Positions 13,401-28,000 of a stretch of 64,000 nt of DNA are shown piece after piece. A program made the translations under genes and the position numbers. Numbering within the stretch: the first letter of the stretch is position 1; each line of letters begins with the position of its first letter. Origin of the DNA: Conchocele bisecta (lineage: Eukaryota; Mollusca; Bivalvia; Lucinida; Thyasiridae); contig CM055265.1 of assembly GCA_029237695.1 (NCBI GenBank), forward strand, positions 106,592,773 to 106,656,772, given 5' to 3'. The notes beneath the pieces were generated by a model. It was given only the letters and a program-made list of their open reading frames with translations. It searched no databases and had not been told where the DNA came from.

Positions 13401-16400
13401 AAAATTACAATTTAATTGTAATTTTTTATCGCTTCTTCCAGTATTCCCGCGACTTTTCCAAGTTTATACCCCGATAAATTCCACAAAAAGGCCATTCATT
13501 CCTATATTAAATTATAACTTATATGCAGCATAGGCTTATCCATATTTATACATGTAATCTCCAGATTTGTATCGGTCACTGACAATTTATTTCAGGAACA
13601 GTTCCTGGTTGTGAAATGTTCAACTGTAAGAATTTATTCTTATAGATACTTTGTTTCTTGAAACATTTTATTTTCTATGTACATGATTTATGATTCTGGG
13701 TCTGGCTTTCTTGTATGTGAGAGTTGAATTTGGTTATACCCGTTATAAAATTTGCATGTAGTAAGCTTAACACTAATCCTATTACTTATAGAGATTGGGA
13801 CTTAGTGATTCTGGTATGGTGAGGACTTTGTACCAGATCAGGTTATTCATATTCAGGGCTGAATATATTTTATATTCAGTTTTAATTCTGGGTTTTGGGA
13901 TTCCATTCCCCATTCCATCGATGCAACATTATGCTTCTAACAAGCAATTGATATAGTCATGATCAAGCTGCAGAAGTGTGCTATTAAATCAGGAGCAACA
14001 CTGGTCACAAATACCATAAACCCCATTTCTCCATCACAGCCACATATGACCAGTGTAGCGTCACACTAGCTGCCACTCTCTGATGGCTGTTTGCACAATT
14101 GTGTTGGGTAAATATTCATAGTGATACTGGGCTGCATGAAGGACCTAGGGGGCTAAACTTTGTACGACTAAAATGTATATTTTAAAGTGCAAAATTATGA
14201 TAGTCTGTAAATTTCACATTAACAATGTTTTCTTGTAAACAAATATTGGATTTACATTTATTGAGCATAGGCTGCATATGCAGCCTATGCCCAATGAATG
14301 AAAATCCATCAATTGAAATTTGCAGACGATTCTAAAGTTTGCACTTACGAACATTATAGTCGTACAACGTTTAGTGAAACGGGGGCCTCAGGTTAGCAGG
14401 AGCTATTAGGGTCAAAAGCTCAATAGGAGTTTTTGTCCTGGTAGGTCTTGTATTTCTACATTGTCACTATAGACTAGCTAGCTACTATAAATAGGTTGCT
14501 GAACTTGGAAAATTGCGAGTAACATCCCTTAGGACAACTTCTGTGGCTTCCTTGACGTTTGAATTGGTGGAGTTTTTCGGTATGACATCAAGTTTTTTAG
14601 GTTAAGCCAAGTTTAAAGTTAATAGCTTAAACTAAGCAATATGATGTCAAAGTAACAAACTCTAAAAGTTTAATTTTAACTATTGTCTGAGTTTGTCGGT
14701 GTGACATCACGTTGCTTAAACCAACGTGATGTCACACCGACAAACTCCGACAATTCTGACACAAATGAAACACCAGAGGTTGTTCTAAGGGAAGTTACTC
14801 CTGATTTTCCAAGTTTGATACCCAATTTATAATACATGTACATTGTACTTGTCTGTCATGAATAACATTGATTTTTGGTGGCTGGGAGTAGATGTATATT
14901 TTCTTTGGTAAAGCTACATGTATGGCCATTTACTTTCCTGAGTTTATTTCATATGTATAGTTTGGGCCCTCAAGTATATTAAAGGTACATGCCCATCTAG
15001 TAGGCACAAAATGTTCTTTATATCAGAGGCATGCATCATCCAAAATAAACACTCATTCACCATTACCCCAAGTATTTATTGGCATTATTATACATTTTAT
15101 ATCAGATGTAAAATTCCACACTGATATCAGGGGCGATAACCGTGTTTCCTTAAAATATTACTAAACGGACATTACAATTTATTCTCTGTATTTATTTTTT
15201 TATGTGCATTGATCATACTTAATTAGGATAAATAATTAAAAAATATCATGCCTCATTTGCATATGAAAATAGCCTGATACCACCGCGAGTCACTATCAGT
15301 AAAATAAATATTACTAAATGATTATATCTGTATATCGGGCACTCATAATCTTTAGAACTGGTGGAATAGTGACACAATTATACACTTATTTAATTCCCAT
15401 AAAGAGCATTTTGTGCCTACTGAGTGGGCACATACCTGTTATGTATACTTACATTTGATATTATACCAACTACATTGTGAGTTGGCCCATAGATTTGCTG
15501 GTACATGTGCAACAATATAGGAATGAATGGCCTTTTTGTGGAATTTATCGGGGTATAAACTTGGAAAAGTCGCGGGAATACTGGACGAAGGCCGGAAATA
15601 TATTGTGTAAATATTTTTGTGCTGGAATTATATGCTTTTGGCAACTTGTCATAATGCAAATTCCTACAATTTTAGCAGTTATTTGCATGGTTCAGGGACG
15701 GGCCATGGAATAGGGGATATGGTATTGGACTTCAATACTGGAGGCTGTGAGTTCAATCCTCACCCTTGGCGTTAAAAATACTAACATAGTATTTCCATCC
15801 CACTGGTCTGTCGGATGAGACTTTAAACTGTTGCTGGAATGTTGAACCCATTCACTTTCACTATCTACATGGTTCACTGTGAGAGAAAATTGGTAATTAA
15901 CTCATTAACATAATACACTCACTCTGAGCTGCAGTTTGGTGCGTAATTTGATAAACTTTTGGGGGAATTTTGTTATTTCTTCACCAAAAATGGCAAGTTG
16001 GGAGCGATTCTAAAGAACTCCCAACTTACCATTTTTGGTGAAGAACTAAGAAAATACCTCGAATATTTGGTCAAATTACGCATCTTAACTGGAGTTCTGT
16101 CACTGCCAGTGAAAACAGCATCCATATTCTTCACATATTTTCTCCATCATGACTGGTGTCTGGAGAATCACAAAAAAAAGTTATTCCTAAAGTTTAGTTC
16201 ATATTTCTCTCAAAATACAGTTATCTGGGGACGTTTCACTAAACTTTGTACGACTAAAATGTTCATAAGTGCAAAATTATGATAGCCTGTAAATTTCGCA
16301 TTAACATTGTTTTCTTGTAAACAATTGTTGGATTTACATTATATTGAGCATAGGCTTACGAACATTTTAGTCGTACAAAGTTTAGTGAAACGGCCCCCTG

Positions 16401-19400
16401 AAAACTAGGTCTGTCTCAGATAATCTATAGTGTTAATATATCTGTGTCATAATTGCAGAAATGCTTTAAAATAGATAGAAACTCATAGGCAATTACGTAA
16501 TTTGGACTTTAATTTTGTTTTCGCATTGCATTTATTGATGTCAGACAATGTGACATTTAGACTCCTGTCTATTGCTTTCTGTGCATACACCAACTCATTT
16601 GCTGCATGCACTATTTGTTACATGGAAGCCGACAGACACTACAGTCCCGCTATTAAATTACAATGACATCTATTGAGTGTCCACATATATCATATGCCCC
16701 ATCTCTCCAGCCAGGGCCACACATATCATATACTCCATTTCTCCAGCCACAGTCACAAATCATGTATGCCCCCGTCTCTCCAGTCATGGTCACAAACATT
16801 GTATGCCCCATTTTTCCAGTCACAACGGGCCCCTGGGGTTTATGGGATTTGTGGCTGAGCCACAAATCCCATAAACCCCAGGGGCCAGTTTCACTAAACT
16901 TCGTAAGACTAAAATGTTCGTAAGTACAAATCTAGGATCGTCTGTAAATTTCAATTGATGGATTTACATTTATTAAGCATAGGTGCATATGCAGCCTATG
17001 CTCAATAAATGTAAATTCAATAATTGTTTACAAGAAAACATTGTTAATGTGCAATTTACAGACTATCATAATTTTGAACTTACAAACATTTTAGTCATAC
17101 AAAGTTTAATGAAACGGCCCCCAGTTCTGCTGTCATGGCCATACATCCCATAAACCCCAGTTCTGCTGTCATAGCCATAAATCCCATATGCCCCACCTCT
17201 CCAGCCACATCCACATATTCTATGTTATTATTGACCTCATGTCATACACATTTGCAGGCCATTTGGACACATCGTTGGAGAAGACGAAAGACGACATAGA
17301 GAAATACACAACAGACATGGTGGACCAACAGAAACACCAGGCTTCAGAGGTCTCTAGATTGTATATGGCCGTGACTGGAGAAACGGAGATATGGAATTTG
17401 TGACCAGTGTTACTCCCAGCGCTCCAAATAAGGAATTAGTAATTGAGTATTGTCACTCCATCATTTCTGAAGCTTTTGGGTTTTTCAAAATTTTAATTGG
17501 ATAAAATAAAGTCACACTACTATTTACACATCAACATACAGCAATTATTGAATAGTCTGCTTCGAAATGAAAACATGTCTTAGCATTTCATTAGAATTAA
17601 CAATTCTAATGAAATACCAAGATGTGTTTTCATGGAAAATAAGAAAAATATGCTATATTTGTGGTCTGTTTATTGTTTTCTGCAGCATGATAAAGGTACC
17701 ACAAAATATTTATAGCTTTTTGATACTCTCTACTTCTGATTTCAATTGGGTTTTTGGCACTTTTAATTGAGTATTTAAGCAGCTTATCTGGAGCTCTGCA
17801 CTCCTGTAGCCTATTTCATCAAAATTGCAAAGTATACTTTCCTAGCAAAGTCTACTTTGAGGGAGCAATCATTGATTTTTCCGAAATGCATTATTTCATG
17901 CAGAACTAACGATTGTGTATATTTGATGATTAAAAGTATGCAGAATTATTATACTGAATTTATTACATTATCACAGCCAAAATTGGCTGTGATAATGTAA
18001 TAAATTCAGTATAATAAAAATTAATAAATTTATTCTAAAATTGAAAATTTCTCCCTCAAAGTATACTTTGCTAGGAAAGTATACTTTGCAATGTTGATGA
18101 AATAGGCCCTTGATCAAATAACACACTCCTGTAGCCTGATAGTGATCTATATTGCTTGTTAGAGTGCTATGTTGATGGAATGGTGATCAGTGCAAATCCT
18201 GATCAGACTGTGTAGATGTACACTGGTCGCAAAGCCCATAAGCCACATTTCTCCAGTCACAGCCACATACATGATTCTGAAATGATAAATACACCAAATA
18301 TAATGTGGACCAACAGAAACACCAGGCTTCAGAGGTCTCTAGTGTCTGTTCCACGTTTTGCTGCCGACGAACATTTGGCCATTAAACACATTAAATCTAA
18401 AAAATAAGTATGTACTTTTTTATCAATAACAAAAAAGTCACCCTCCCCAAAAGAATTATTTGATGAAATTCCATCAAATATTGATTTTATTGCGAAAAAA
18501 CGATTTTCCTGCAAAAAAACGATTTTCCTATGGAAATTTAATATGGGGGCTAAAAATAGATTAAAAAAAATGGTTATTTGTGGACCGATTTTCAAAATGT
18601 AAATTTTGTTTTCTTAGTTACATCATTTTCAAGCTATCTCGCCAGGTTTCGGAGTCAATTTCCCAAATTTGTCGTTTTTTGGTCCTTCAGGATAAAAAAA
18701 CGAAACATTTGGGAAATTGACCTCCATGTTAAATTCCCATAGAAAAATCGTTTTTTCGCAATAAAATCAATATTTGATGGAATTTCATAAAATAATTTTT
18801 TTTGGGGAGGGTGACTTTTTTGTTATTGATGAAAAAGTACTTACTTTTAAATATTCTTTAGATTTAATGTGTCAAATGGCCAAATGTTCGTCGGCAGCAA
18901 AACGTGGAACAGGCAGTAGATTATATGTGGCTGTGACTGGAGAAACGGAGCTTATGGGATTTGTGACCAGTGTCGCTCCTGATCAAATAGCACAGTAGCC
19001 TCATACCGGTCTACATTGGTCGCAAAACCCATAAGCAACATTTCTCCAGTCCAAGCCACATATTACATGATTTTACAATGAGAAATACACCAAATATCAT
19101 GTGGACATACAGAAACACCAGGGCCAGTATTCAGGGGGCCGTTTCACTAAACTTCGTATGACTAAAATGTTCGTAAGTGCAAAATTATGTAAATTTCACA
19201 TTTACAAATCTTTTCTTGTAAATAATTAATGGATTTACATTTATTGAGCATAGGCTGCATATGCAGCCTATGCTCAATAAATGTAAATCCATCAATTGAA
19301 ATTTACAGACGATCTTAAATTTGCACTTACGAACATTTTAGTCATAAGAAGTTTAGTGAAACGGGCCCCAGAGGTCTATAGCCATTCTAAAATGAGATGA

Positions 19401-22400
19401 GCCATGTGATTTTGTATCTACTAAGAAGATGTGCAATATGTCATGAAAAATATTTACAAAATTTACGTAAATGATGTCGAACGTTGACAAAATATTCATA
19501 GCAAATGTGGATTCTATTTATACCTAAGAAGATGTCTGATATCTCATGAAAAATATTTACAAAATTTACGATATTTTACGTAAATGATGTCAGAAGGTGA
19601 CTACATTTGCATAGCAAATGTCGATTCTATCCACATTTGCTTTTGACATTATTTACAGGAAATATCACAACTTCTGTAAATACTTTTCATGAAAAGCTGA
19701 GTCACGCATCTTTCATAGGTACAAAATCACATGGCTTGTCTCAAATGTGATTTAATGTGATTTGTCATGATGTATGTGACCCTACGCGCTTTTGTAAACA
19801 ATGGACAGTGGCGGGGAATCCAAATTTTTCCCAAATCATTTAATTTTTCGGCACATTTTAAGAGAATCGACCAACGACTGACGAACATGACTAACATGTG
19901 CAAATACATGACTATGCATAATAAACTGTATTGCAGATGGGTAATCACCTGAATTAGGCATAAATCCTGGGAAATTCTGTTGACACTTGTTGACATTTCC
20001 ATTATAAAACATCACACGAACCCAATAGTTCAGCAGAAATGTTTGCATGTCTTAATGAATACAAGCAATTAATTGTTGCGACTACGGATATAGCAAGCAA
20101 TAAATTTGTTAAAATAAACTTTAGAGTTGAGTACATGTATACATGTCTTAGAAAAAGTACCGTTAATCTCAATTTGAAATGGGGATATTCTTCTATGACG
20201 TTTATAGATGACGACGACAACCAGCTGACGTATTGAAAAAATATGACTGTTCATGATTGCTCCAAAGTTTCATGAAAACAGGGAGCACATTGTAATGCAT
20301 TAGAATGGGGATCACCATGCTTTGTTTTTCGGTTTGGAGCGGTATGTGTGAGGTTTTATGGCCATAAAGCCTCCCACATACCACTCCAAATAGAAGAACC
20401 AATCATGGTTATCCCATAAATATACATTGTTGATTTCTATATCTTCTTACATGTAGGTACAAAATCATATGGTTTGTCTCATCTTGGGCGGTGTATATTT
20501 CAGAAAGCAATGCATCAGATGGACAAACACAGTCGACAGGAGGTTCTGGACAATGATTGGTTGAAAAGAGAGGTGAGTGAACTACATGTTCTAAAACTAA
20601 ATGTTCTAAAATTTCTGTTGTCATTGACAACAGAAATGTTAGAACATTTACAATAAATTATGAGGCCTGATCATTGCATAATATTTACACCTTCTATAAA
20701 TTCATAATGCAAACGCGATTCGACATATTGCGTTTACATCCCAGTTCAGTTCAATACACTAGACACACGCGACGTCATGCAATGTTGTTGATTGGTTAAA
20801 GTTCGCAACGTCGGTTTTCCAGGAATTGCGACAAAATGACGTAAAACAAGATTATTGTTAATTTTAACGCCATATTTGGTTATTTACAGTTTTGAAACTA
20901 TCAGAAAATCCAGTGTAAATATAAGTAATAAAACCATGGCTGTTGCGTTTACTGGGGTGACAATACATTTGATCTGTTTAAAGTTTGCGAGGAATCCTTC
21001 AGACTTTAAACAGACCAAATATACTGTGCACCCCAGTAAACGAAACAGCCCATGGTTTTATTAGCCAGGTTTTTTGAAAAAAAATCCAGGCTATTGGATT
21101 GGCGAAAGCCGGGCGGGCGGTCGAGCGGCGGGCGGCGTCCACAATCAATGTTAAGTTTTCGTGTTTGAGTCCATTTCTTTGTTACTGTACCACCTAGGAC
21201 CACCAAACGTTCACAGCTTCATAATCAAGGGGTGCCCACCACATATCACTATCCAACATGTTACTTTTTTTTTAACTTGACCCATTTTTTCCGCGTAGTC
21301 GACTTAGCCATTTTCAATGTTAACTTTTCGCGTTTACAATGTTAAGTTTTCGTGTTTAAGTCCATTTTTCTTTGGTTACTGTACCACCTAGGACCACACC
21401 AAAAAAAACTTTCACAGCTTCATAACCAAGGGGTGCCTACCACATACAACTATCCAACATGTGACCATTTTTTTACCTTCACCTATTATTTTGACTTAGC
21501 CATTTTCAACGTTAACTTTTTAACGTACGTCTGGTTAGAGTTTTTTGGTTAAAACTTTTTCGTTATACTATATCTCTGCAACTGCTTCGCCCATTACCTT
21601 GAAACTTCACATGGGTGTTTATCATCATCCATATTTCCATTCTAACCCCCAACCGTGCGGCCCCTGTGCCCACTGTCAAGGTCAAATTACTTTGAATTTT
21701 TTTGTTAAAGTTAAAGTTTTTTTCGTGTACTATATCTCTGCAACTGCTTCACCCAATACCTTGATACTTCACATGGGTGTTTATCATCATTGTCGCACCT
21801 GCTTGCGGAAAGCGCGATCCTGTGCCCTATGTCAAGTTCAAATTACTTTGAATTTTTTTGTTAAAGTTTTTTCGTGTACTATATCTGCAACTGCTTCACC
21901 CAATACCTTGATACTTCACATGGGTGTTTATCATCATTGTCACACCTGCTTGCGGAAAGCGCGATATCGTCGGCATTTTGGCATACGTCCGTCCGTTCGT
22001 CCGTGTGTCCGGTTAAAGTTTTTTGGTTAAAGTTTTTCCATCTACTATATCTATTTTTTTAGTGTCCATGCCTCGCCCCAAGGCGCGACATGCAGCCACG
22101 GCCATCTAGTCTACAAAAAGTGGGTATAATTATGTTATCCAAGTGTCTATGCTTGGAAAAAACCTGGCCTTCGTGGCTTTGCCTCGTTTCTTGTTTTACC
22201 TTCACCTATTATTTCTACGTAATTGACTTAGCCATTTTCAACGTTAACTTTTTAACGTACGTCTGGTTAAATTTTTTGGTTAAAACTTTTTTGTTATACT
22301 ATATCTCTGCAACTGCTTCGCCCATTACCTTGAAACTTCACATGTGTGTTTATCATCGTCCATATTTTCACTCTAACCCCCAACCGTGCGGCCCCTGTGC

Positions 22401-25061
22401 GCAATGTCAAGGTCAAATTACTTTGAATTTATTTGTTAAAGTTTTTTCGTGTACTATATCTCTGTAACTGCTTCACCCATTACCTTGATACTTCACATGG
22501 GTGTTTATCATCATTGTCGCACCCGCTTGCAGAAAGCGCGATATCGTCGGCATTTTGGCATACGTCCGTCCGTCCGTCCGTCCGTCCGTCCGTATGTCCG
22601 AGCAAACATCAGGGGTTTAGGAGCTTAGGGTAAGGGTTAGTAACATAAGGATTCCTTTGAAGTTCTTTGAACTTATTCCGTTAGCCCATAAAACCTTTTG
22701 AAGTTTAGGGGCTAGTCCTTTGATCTTTTATATAGCAAATAGCCCATAAACCCAAAATGTTGGTATGTCCGTGTGTCCGGTTAAAGTTTTTTCGTTAAAG
22801 TTTTTCCCTCTACTATATCTATTTTTTTAGTGTCCATGCCTCGCCCCAAGGCGCGACATGCAGGCCACGGCCATCTAGTCTACAAAAAGTGTGTATAATT
22901 ATGTTATCCAAGTGTCCATGCTTGGAAAAAACATGGCCTTCGTGGTTTTGCCTCGTTTCTTGTTACTTATGTAAAATCAACATGTACAGTCAGAATTCCT
23001 TACAACGGCATAGTTTGTCAGAGATGAATCTGCCGGTATAAAGAATCGGCGATTTTCTCCGTGATAATTCCGGTAATTGGAACCTGTCGGTAATTGGTAA
23101 CCACATATTGTAGCGACGCTATTTGTTGTCATTATACCCCCCGCAACGAGTTGTGGGGGGTATACTGGAGTCAGGTTGTCCGTGCGTCCGTCCGTCCGGG
23201 CCAACATCGGGGGTTTAGGAGCTTAGGGGCGGGGTTAGGAACAAAAGATTCCTTTGTATTATTCAGTTAGCTCGTAATTCTATTGAAATTTAGGAGCTAT
23301 TTCTTTGATCTTTCAAAGAACAAATAGCTCATAACTCCCAAATGTTTGAACGTCCGTGCGTCCGTCCGTACGTCAGCGTAAACTTAACATCAGAGAAATA
23401 TTGTTATAACTTCTATTTCCTTCATCTAAAATGCTTGATATTTCACACATTGCATTCCTGTAAGGCTCTACTACCATGCTGTGCCAAATCCACGACCGTC
23501 CAACCCCCGCAGATCAGGTCAAGGTCAAATACTTGTCCGTAATTAACTCAGGTAAACTATTCTTATAACTTCATTTCCGTCTCTTTAGCTTAACTACCAT
23601 CATTCCGTAAAGAAATACATGCTGTGCCATCCCGACGTCAACCCCCGCAGATCCCATTTGTTCCAAATTACTTAGTCTATACTTGCATCAAGAAATATTG
23701 TTTATAACTTCACTTTCCTTCTATAAAATGCATATTTCACACATGTATTCTGTAAGGTCTACTACCATGCTGTGCCAAATCCACGACCATCCAACCCCCG
23801 CTGATACCAAGGTCAAGGTCAAATACTTAGTCTCTTTACAAAACTTAACATCAGAGAAATATTGTTCTAACTTCTATTTCCTTCATCTAAAATGCTTAAT
23901 ATTTCACACATGCATTCCTGTAAGGCTCTACTACCATGCTGTGCCAAATCCACGACCGTCCAACCCCCGCTGATCCCAAGGTCAAGGTCAAATACTTAGT
24001 CTCTTTACAATACTTAACATCAATGAAATATTGTTCTAACTTCTATTTCCTTCATCTAAAGTTCTTAATATTTCACACATGCATTCCTGTAAGGCTCTAA
24101 TACCATGCTGTGCCAAATCCATGACCGTCCAACCCCCGCTGATCCCAATGTCAAGGTCAAATACTTTACAAAACTTAACATCAGAGAAATAAGTTATAAC
24201 TTCTATTTCCTTCATTGAAAATTCTTATTATTTCACTTGTGCATTCCTCTAAGGTTGTACTATCATGCTGTGACAAATCTACGACTGTCCAACCCCCGCT
24301 GATCCCAAGGTCAAGGTCTCTTAGTCTCTTTACAAAACATAACATCAGAGAAATATGTTATAACTTCTATTTCTTTCATTGAAAATTCTTAATATTTCAT
24401 TTGCTGTGACAAATCCCCGCTGATCTCGAGGTCAACGTCACATACATACCGTATACCTCCAATTAACGCCCCCCCCCCCCCTCCTAATAAACGCCTCCCT
24501 CCCCCCACAAATAAAAAAAATAAAATAAATAAATTTACCAATGACCGCCAATTTCAAACACAAATAATCCTTAAATCCTTATTTGTGTTTGAAATTGGCA
24601 GTCCTTGGTAAAAAAAATTTTTTTCCTTTTTTTCTCTTCTTTTTTTTTTTTTTTTTTTTTTACTGGCTAATAAACCAAGGTTGTACTATCATGCTGTGAC
24701 AAATCTACGACTGTCCAACCCCCGCTGATCCCAAGGTCAAGGTCTCTTAGTCTCTTTACAAAACATAACATCAGAGAAATATGTTATAACTTCTATTTCT
24801 TTCATTGAAAATTCTTAATATTTCATTTGCTGTGACAAATCCCCGTGATCTCGAGGTCAACGTCACATACATACCGTATACCTCCAATTAACGCCCCCCC
24901 CCCCCCCCTCCTAATAAATAAACGCCTCCCTCCCCCAAATAAAAAAAATAAAATAAATAAATTTACCAATGACCGCCAATTTCAAACACAAATAATCCTT
25001 AAATCCTTATTTGTGTTTGAAATTGGCAGTCCTTGGTAAAAAAATTTTTTTTTTTTTTTTT

Positions 25062-25097
<36 letters not shown>

Positions 25098-28000
25098 ACT
25101 GGCTAATAAACCCCCCCCCCACCCCCTTTTGTAAAATGTAACCTCCGGGGGCGTTTATTCGAGGTTATGCGGTAGTCTCTTTACAAAACTTAACATCAGA
25201 GAAATCGGTTATAACTTCTATCTCCTTGCTCGGATCTGCTTCACATTTCACACACTCATTGCTCCAATGGACCTCTACCACCCTGTGACAAATTCACATT
25301 CATGCCGCTCGCGCTAATCCCAGAGTCAAGGTCACAAGCCCACACACTTGGAAATTTTTACATATTTTAGGGGTACCTGGGCCCACGCGGGGGGTATTCC
25401 GTAAGCCTCGCTTACTGACCAATCTAGTTTTACATTAGCATAATTTGTCATTATCGGCGAGATATATACTTATTTGTCACCACATTGATTTATAAAGCAA
25501 TGCATATGTATATGAATTTATATCACTGAAACAAACAACATTCAAAGCTAATCCGGTATTTGACAAGGTCAAGGTTGCAGGCGAACCTCTTGTTTATTGG
25601 TAATTACGTAGACGCGCGTGGTGAATACCAGATTATCTGTGAAATTGTTTCTTTATTGTTAGCAATTCGCAAACATGTACAAATATAAAAGAAACACAGA
25701 TTTTAATAAACATTTTGTTTTAATTTACAGTGCAGTCTCCGTTTTTGTTCCACCGTAGACAACACTTGCAAACTCAACGCGAACGCAACGCGAACGCAAC
25801 GGTTTGCTGTAGCGTTGTATACGTTGTTTAAACGTATAATACGATTCGTACACGTGTAATACACATTGTCAAACCGTTTAGTTTAAAAGCGTTGTATACG
25901 TTGTTTAAACGTATAATACGGTTCGTACACGTGTAATACACATTGTCAAACCGTTTAGTTTTAAAGCGTGTAATACGTTTAGCTTCAAGGCGTATAACAC
26001 GCTTTGGCGTATACATATGTAGCGAGGTGAAAGAGTTGAAACGTGTACAACGCTTTACCTGGAAGCGTGTATTCCTATTTATTGAAAGCGTTGAAAAAAA
26101 CGTGTACAACGGTTTAACACGTTTTTTTAAACACCAAAACATTTACTGTTTCGGCCCCCGAAATCTTTCTTTCGGCTGGCGTCCTTGTTTTTCGGTTCCC
26201 TTTTAAAAACAATATCGCGAATAACAATAACCCTCAGATCGAGTTCAAAGTACATCGGCGGTTGTGATTTAGCACTTCAATTGATCCCTAATCCCTGATG
26301 ACTAATTGAGTACGCTTTTAACACGACAGATGTACCTTGTCGTTTATCAAAATGTTTGAGAATTGTAGATCACGTGGGCCGGCTCATCAGGATCTGCGGC
26401 ATTCCTATGTACATTTTTATATACACAAAAATGACGCCTAATACAGCGTAATGTAACAGTTCCTAACTTAATATGGAATAGCCCGGGCCGATAGTCCGTG
26501 TCAGTCAATTGGGGTTAATATTACGAACACAGATAAACACAGTGCATGGTTTCTATTTTATTTTACATCATCAGAAATGGCGAGTCTAGGAACTCTCGTA
26601 TTATCTTTACGCTGAAGCCAGTCTATTTCAGTCACTAATCCGCTATACACCTGTCCCACGCGTGTGTTAAGATTAATCGATATTTGGAGAAACTGAATAC
26701 ACACAGCGAGCTGCACACTGGTTTAACACGGATATGGCCCGCGGATATGTGTCATAAATTACTTGGTGGTCAAAACCGGTAAATTTACAAGGTTTATAGC
26801 GAAATAGCAGCCGACTGGCAATTTTTTCTCGGACCGAATTTTTAAGACTAGTTTTCAAATCTCAATCGGTCTGAGAGTTAAAAAATCGGTACAGAACCGG
26901 AAAACTGAAAATGTTAGAAGCCTGCAGTGAGTCTAGAAGTATATATCACACACGAGAAGAACGATCAGAGCATGCGCATTCTACGCGATACAAGGTTGGC
27001 ATACCAAAACGTGTAATGCGTTAAAACCCGTGGAAACGTGTTATACGTATAACACGGTTTCATCTGTACGGTGCTGTGTACATGTAGATGCGTGTAACCG
27101 TTCGTCAAAGAAAGCGTTAAATCGTTTAAACGGTTTTACCTTATAGCGTTGTATACGCTTACAACCGTTGTATACGTTTACAACCGTTGTACACGGATTA
27201 CACGCTTTTGAAACTCAATACGTTGTTTACAACCGTTGTATACGTTTACAACCGTTGTACACGGATTACACGCTTTTGAAACTCAATGCGTTGAACACGG
27301 TTTGTTCGACTTTCGCGCATGCGCAAGAGTGGGGAAACGCAACGCATGGCCGAAAACGTATTACACGTAGACGACACACGGTTTGAAACGCAACTAACGG
27401 AAACTCCACGGATACGCAACGCACAACACTTTGTACACGTATAAACCCGGAACATTTTGACAGAAACAACTGTACATGCTAAAATTTATAAAAATACAAA
27501 ACAAAAACATGTAGAGTGGTTTCCCTTTAAATATTTACATGACGATTCGTCCCAATCTGAACTCACCCCAGAGGCAATGTTACACGGTAATTATTTAAAT
27601 TGTTCACGATTATGATATTTTTTTATTTACATTATATCGGTCCTTGCTGGATTTGTTTGTAAACTACAATGTTCACACTCATGTAAAGAAGTTCTCGATC
27701 TGTTTGCCAACACCAACACTGTCCCATGTGTGCATTGCTTTCCACAAAGCATCCAAATGTTCAGCGCCGGTAGCTGAATTCTGTTCGAAGAAACAAATAG
27801 CGGTTGCCATGCCCTGTCTGGCGTCGGCTCGAGTGACATGTGGTTCCACTACGTCATCGGCCTTGTCCTCGCCATCATTCACGGTCTCGGATGTCCTGGA
27901 CTCGATGACAAGTTCAACAATAACACTGTCCGTTAGTGTCTCTCCCGTTCGCACACAATCGTTTGCGTGGTGGCTCCATTTGAATGTTCACTATGTGATG

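Noticed and set aside
16663..16923. Pro/Ser-rich frames on both strands
   Set aside because: Caused by the ~44-bp FB-3 end minisatellite; frames are open on several phases at once.
21545..22030. 161-codon frame with YYISATASPITLKLHMGVYHH-type repeats
   Set aside because: The same peptide recurs wherever the RC-A 170-bp unit appears (2798, 3993, 32484, 36506, 38463); repeat translation, not a repeat protein.
25943..26206. 87-codon frame in the CpG-motif cluster
   Set aside because: The Arg/Val-rich peptide follows from repeated CGTGTA words; overlapping frames on the other strand look the same.
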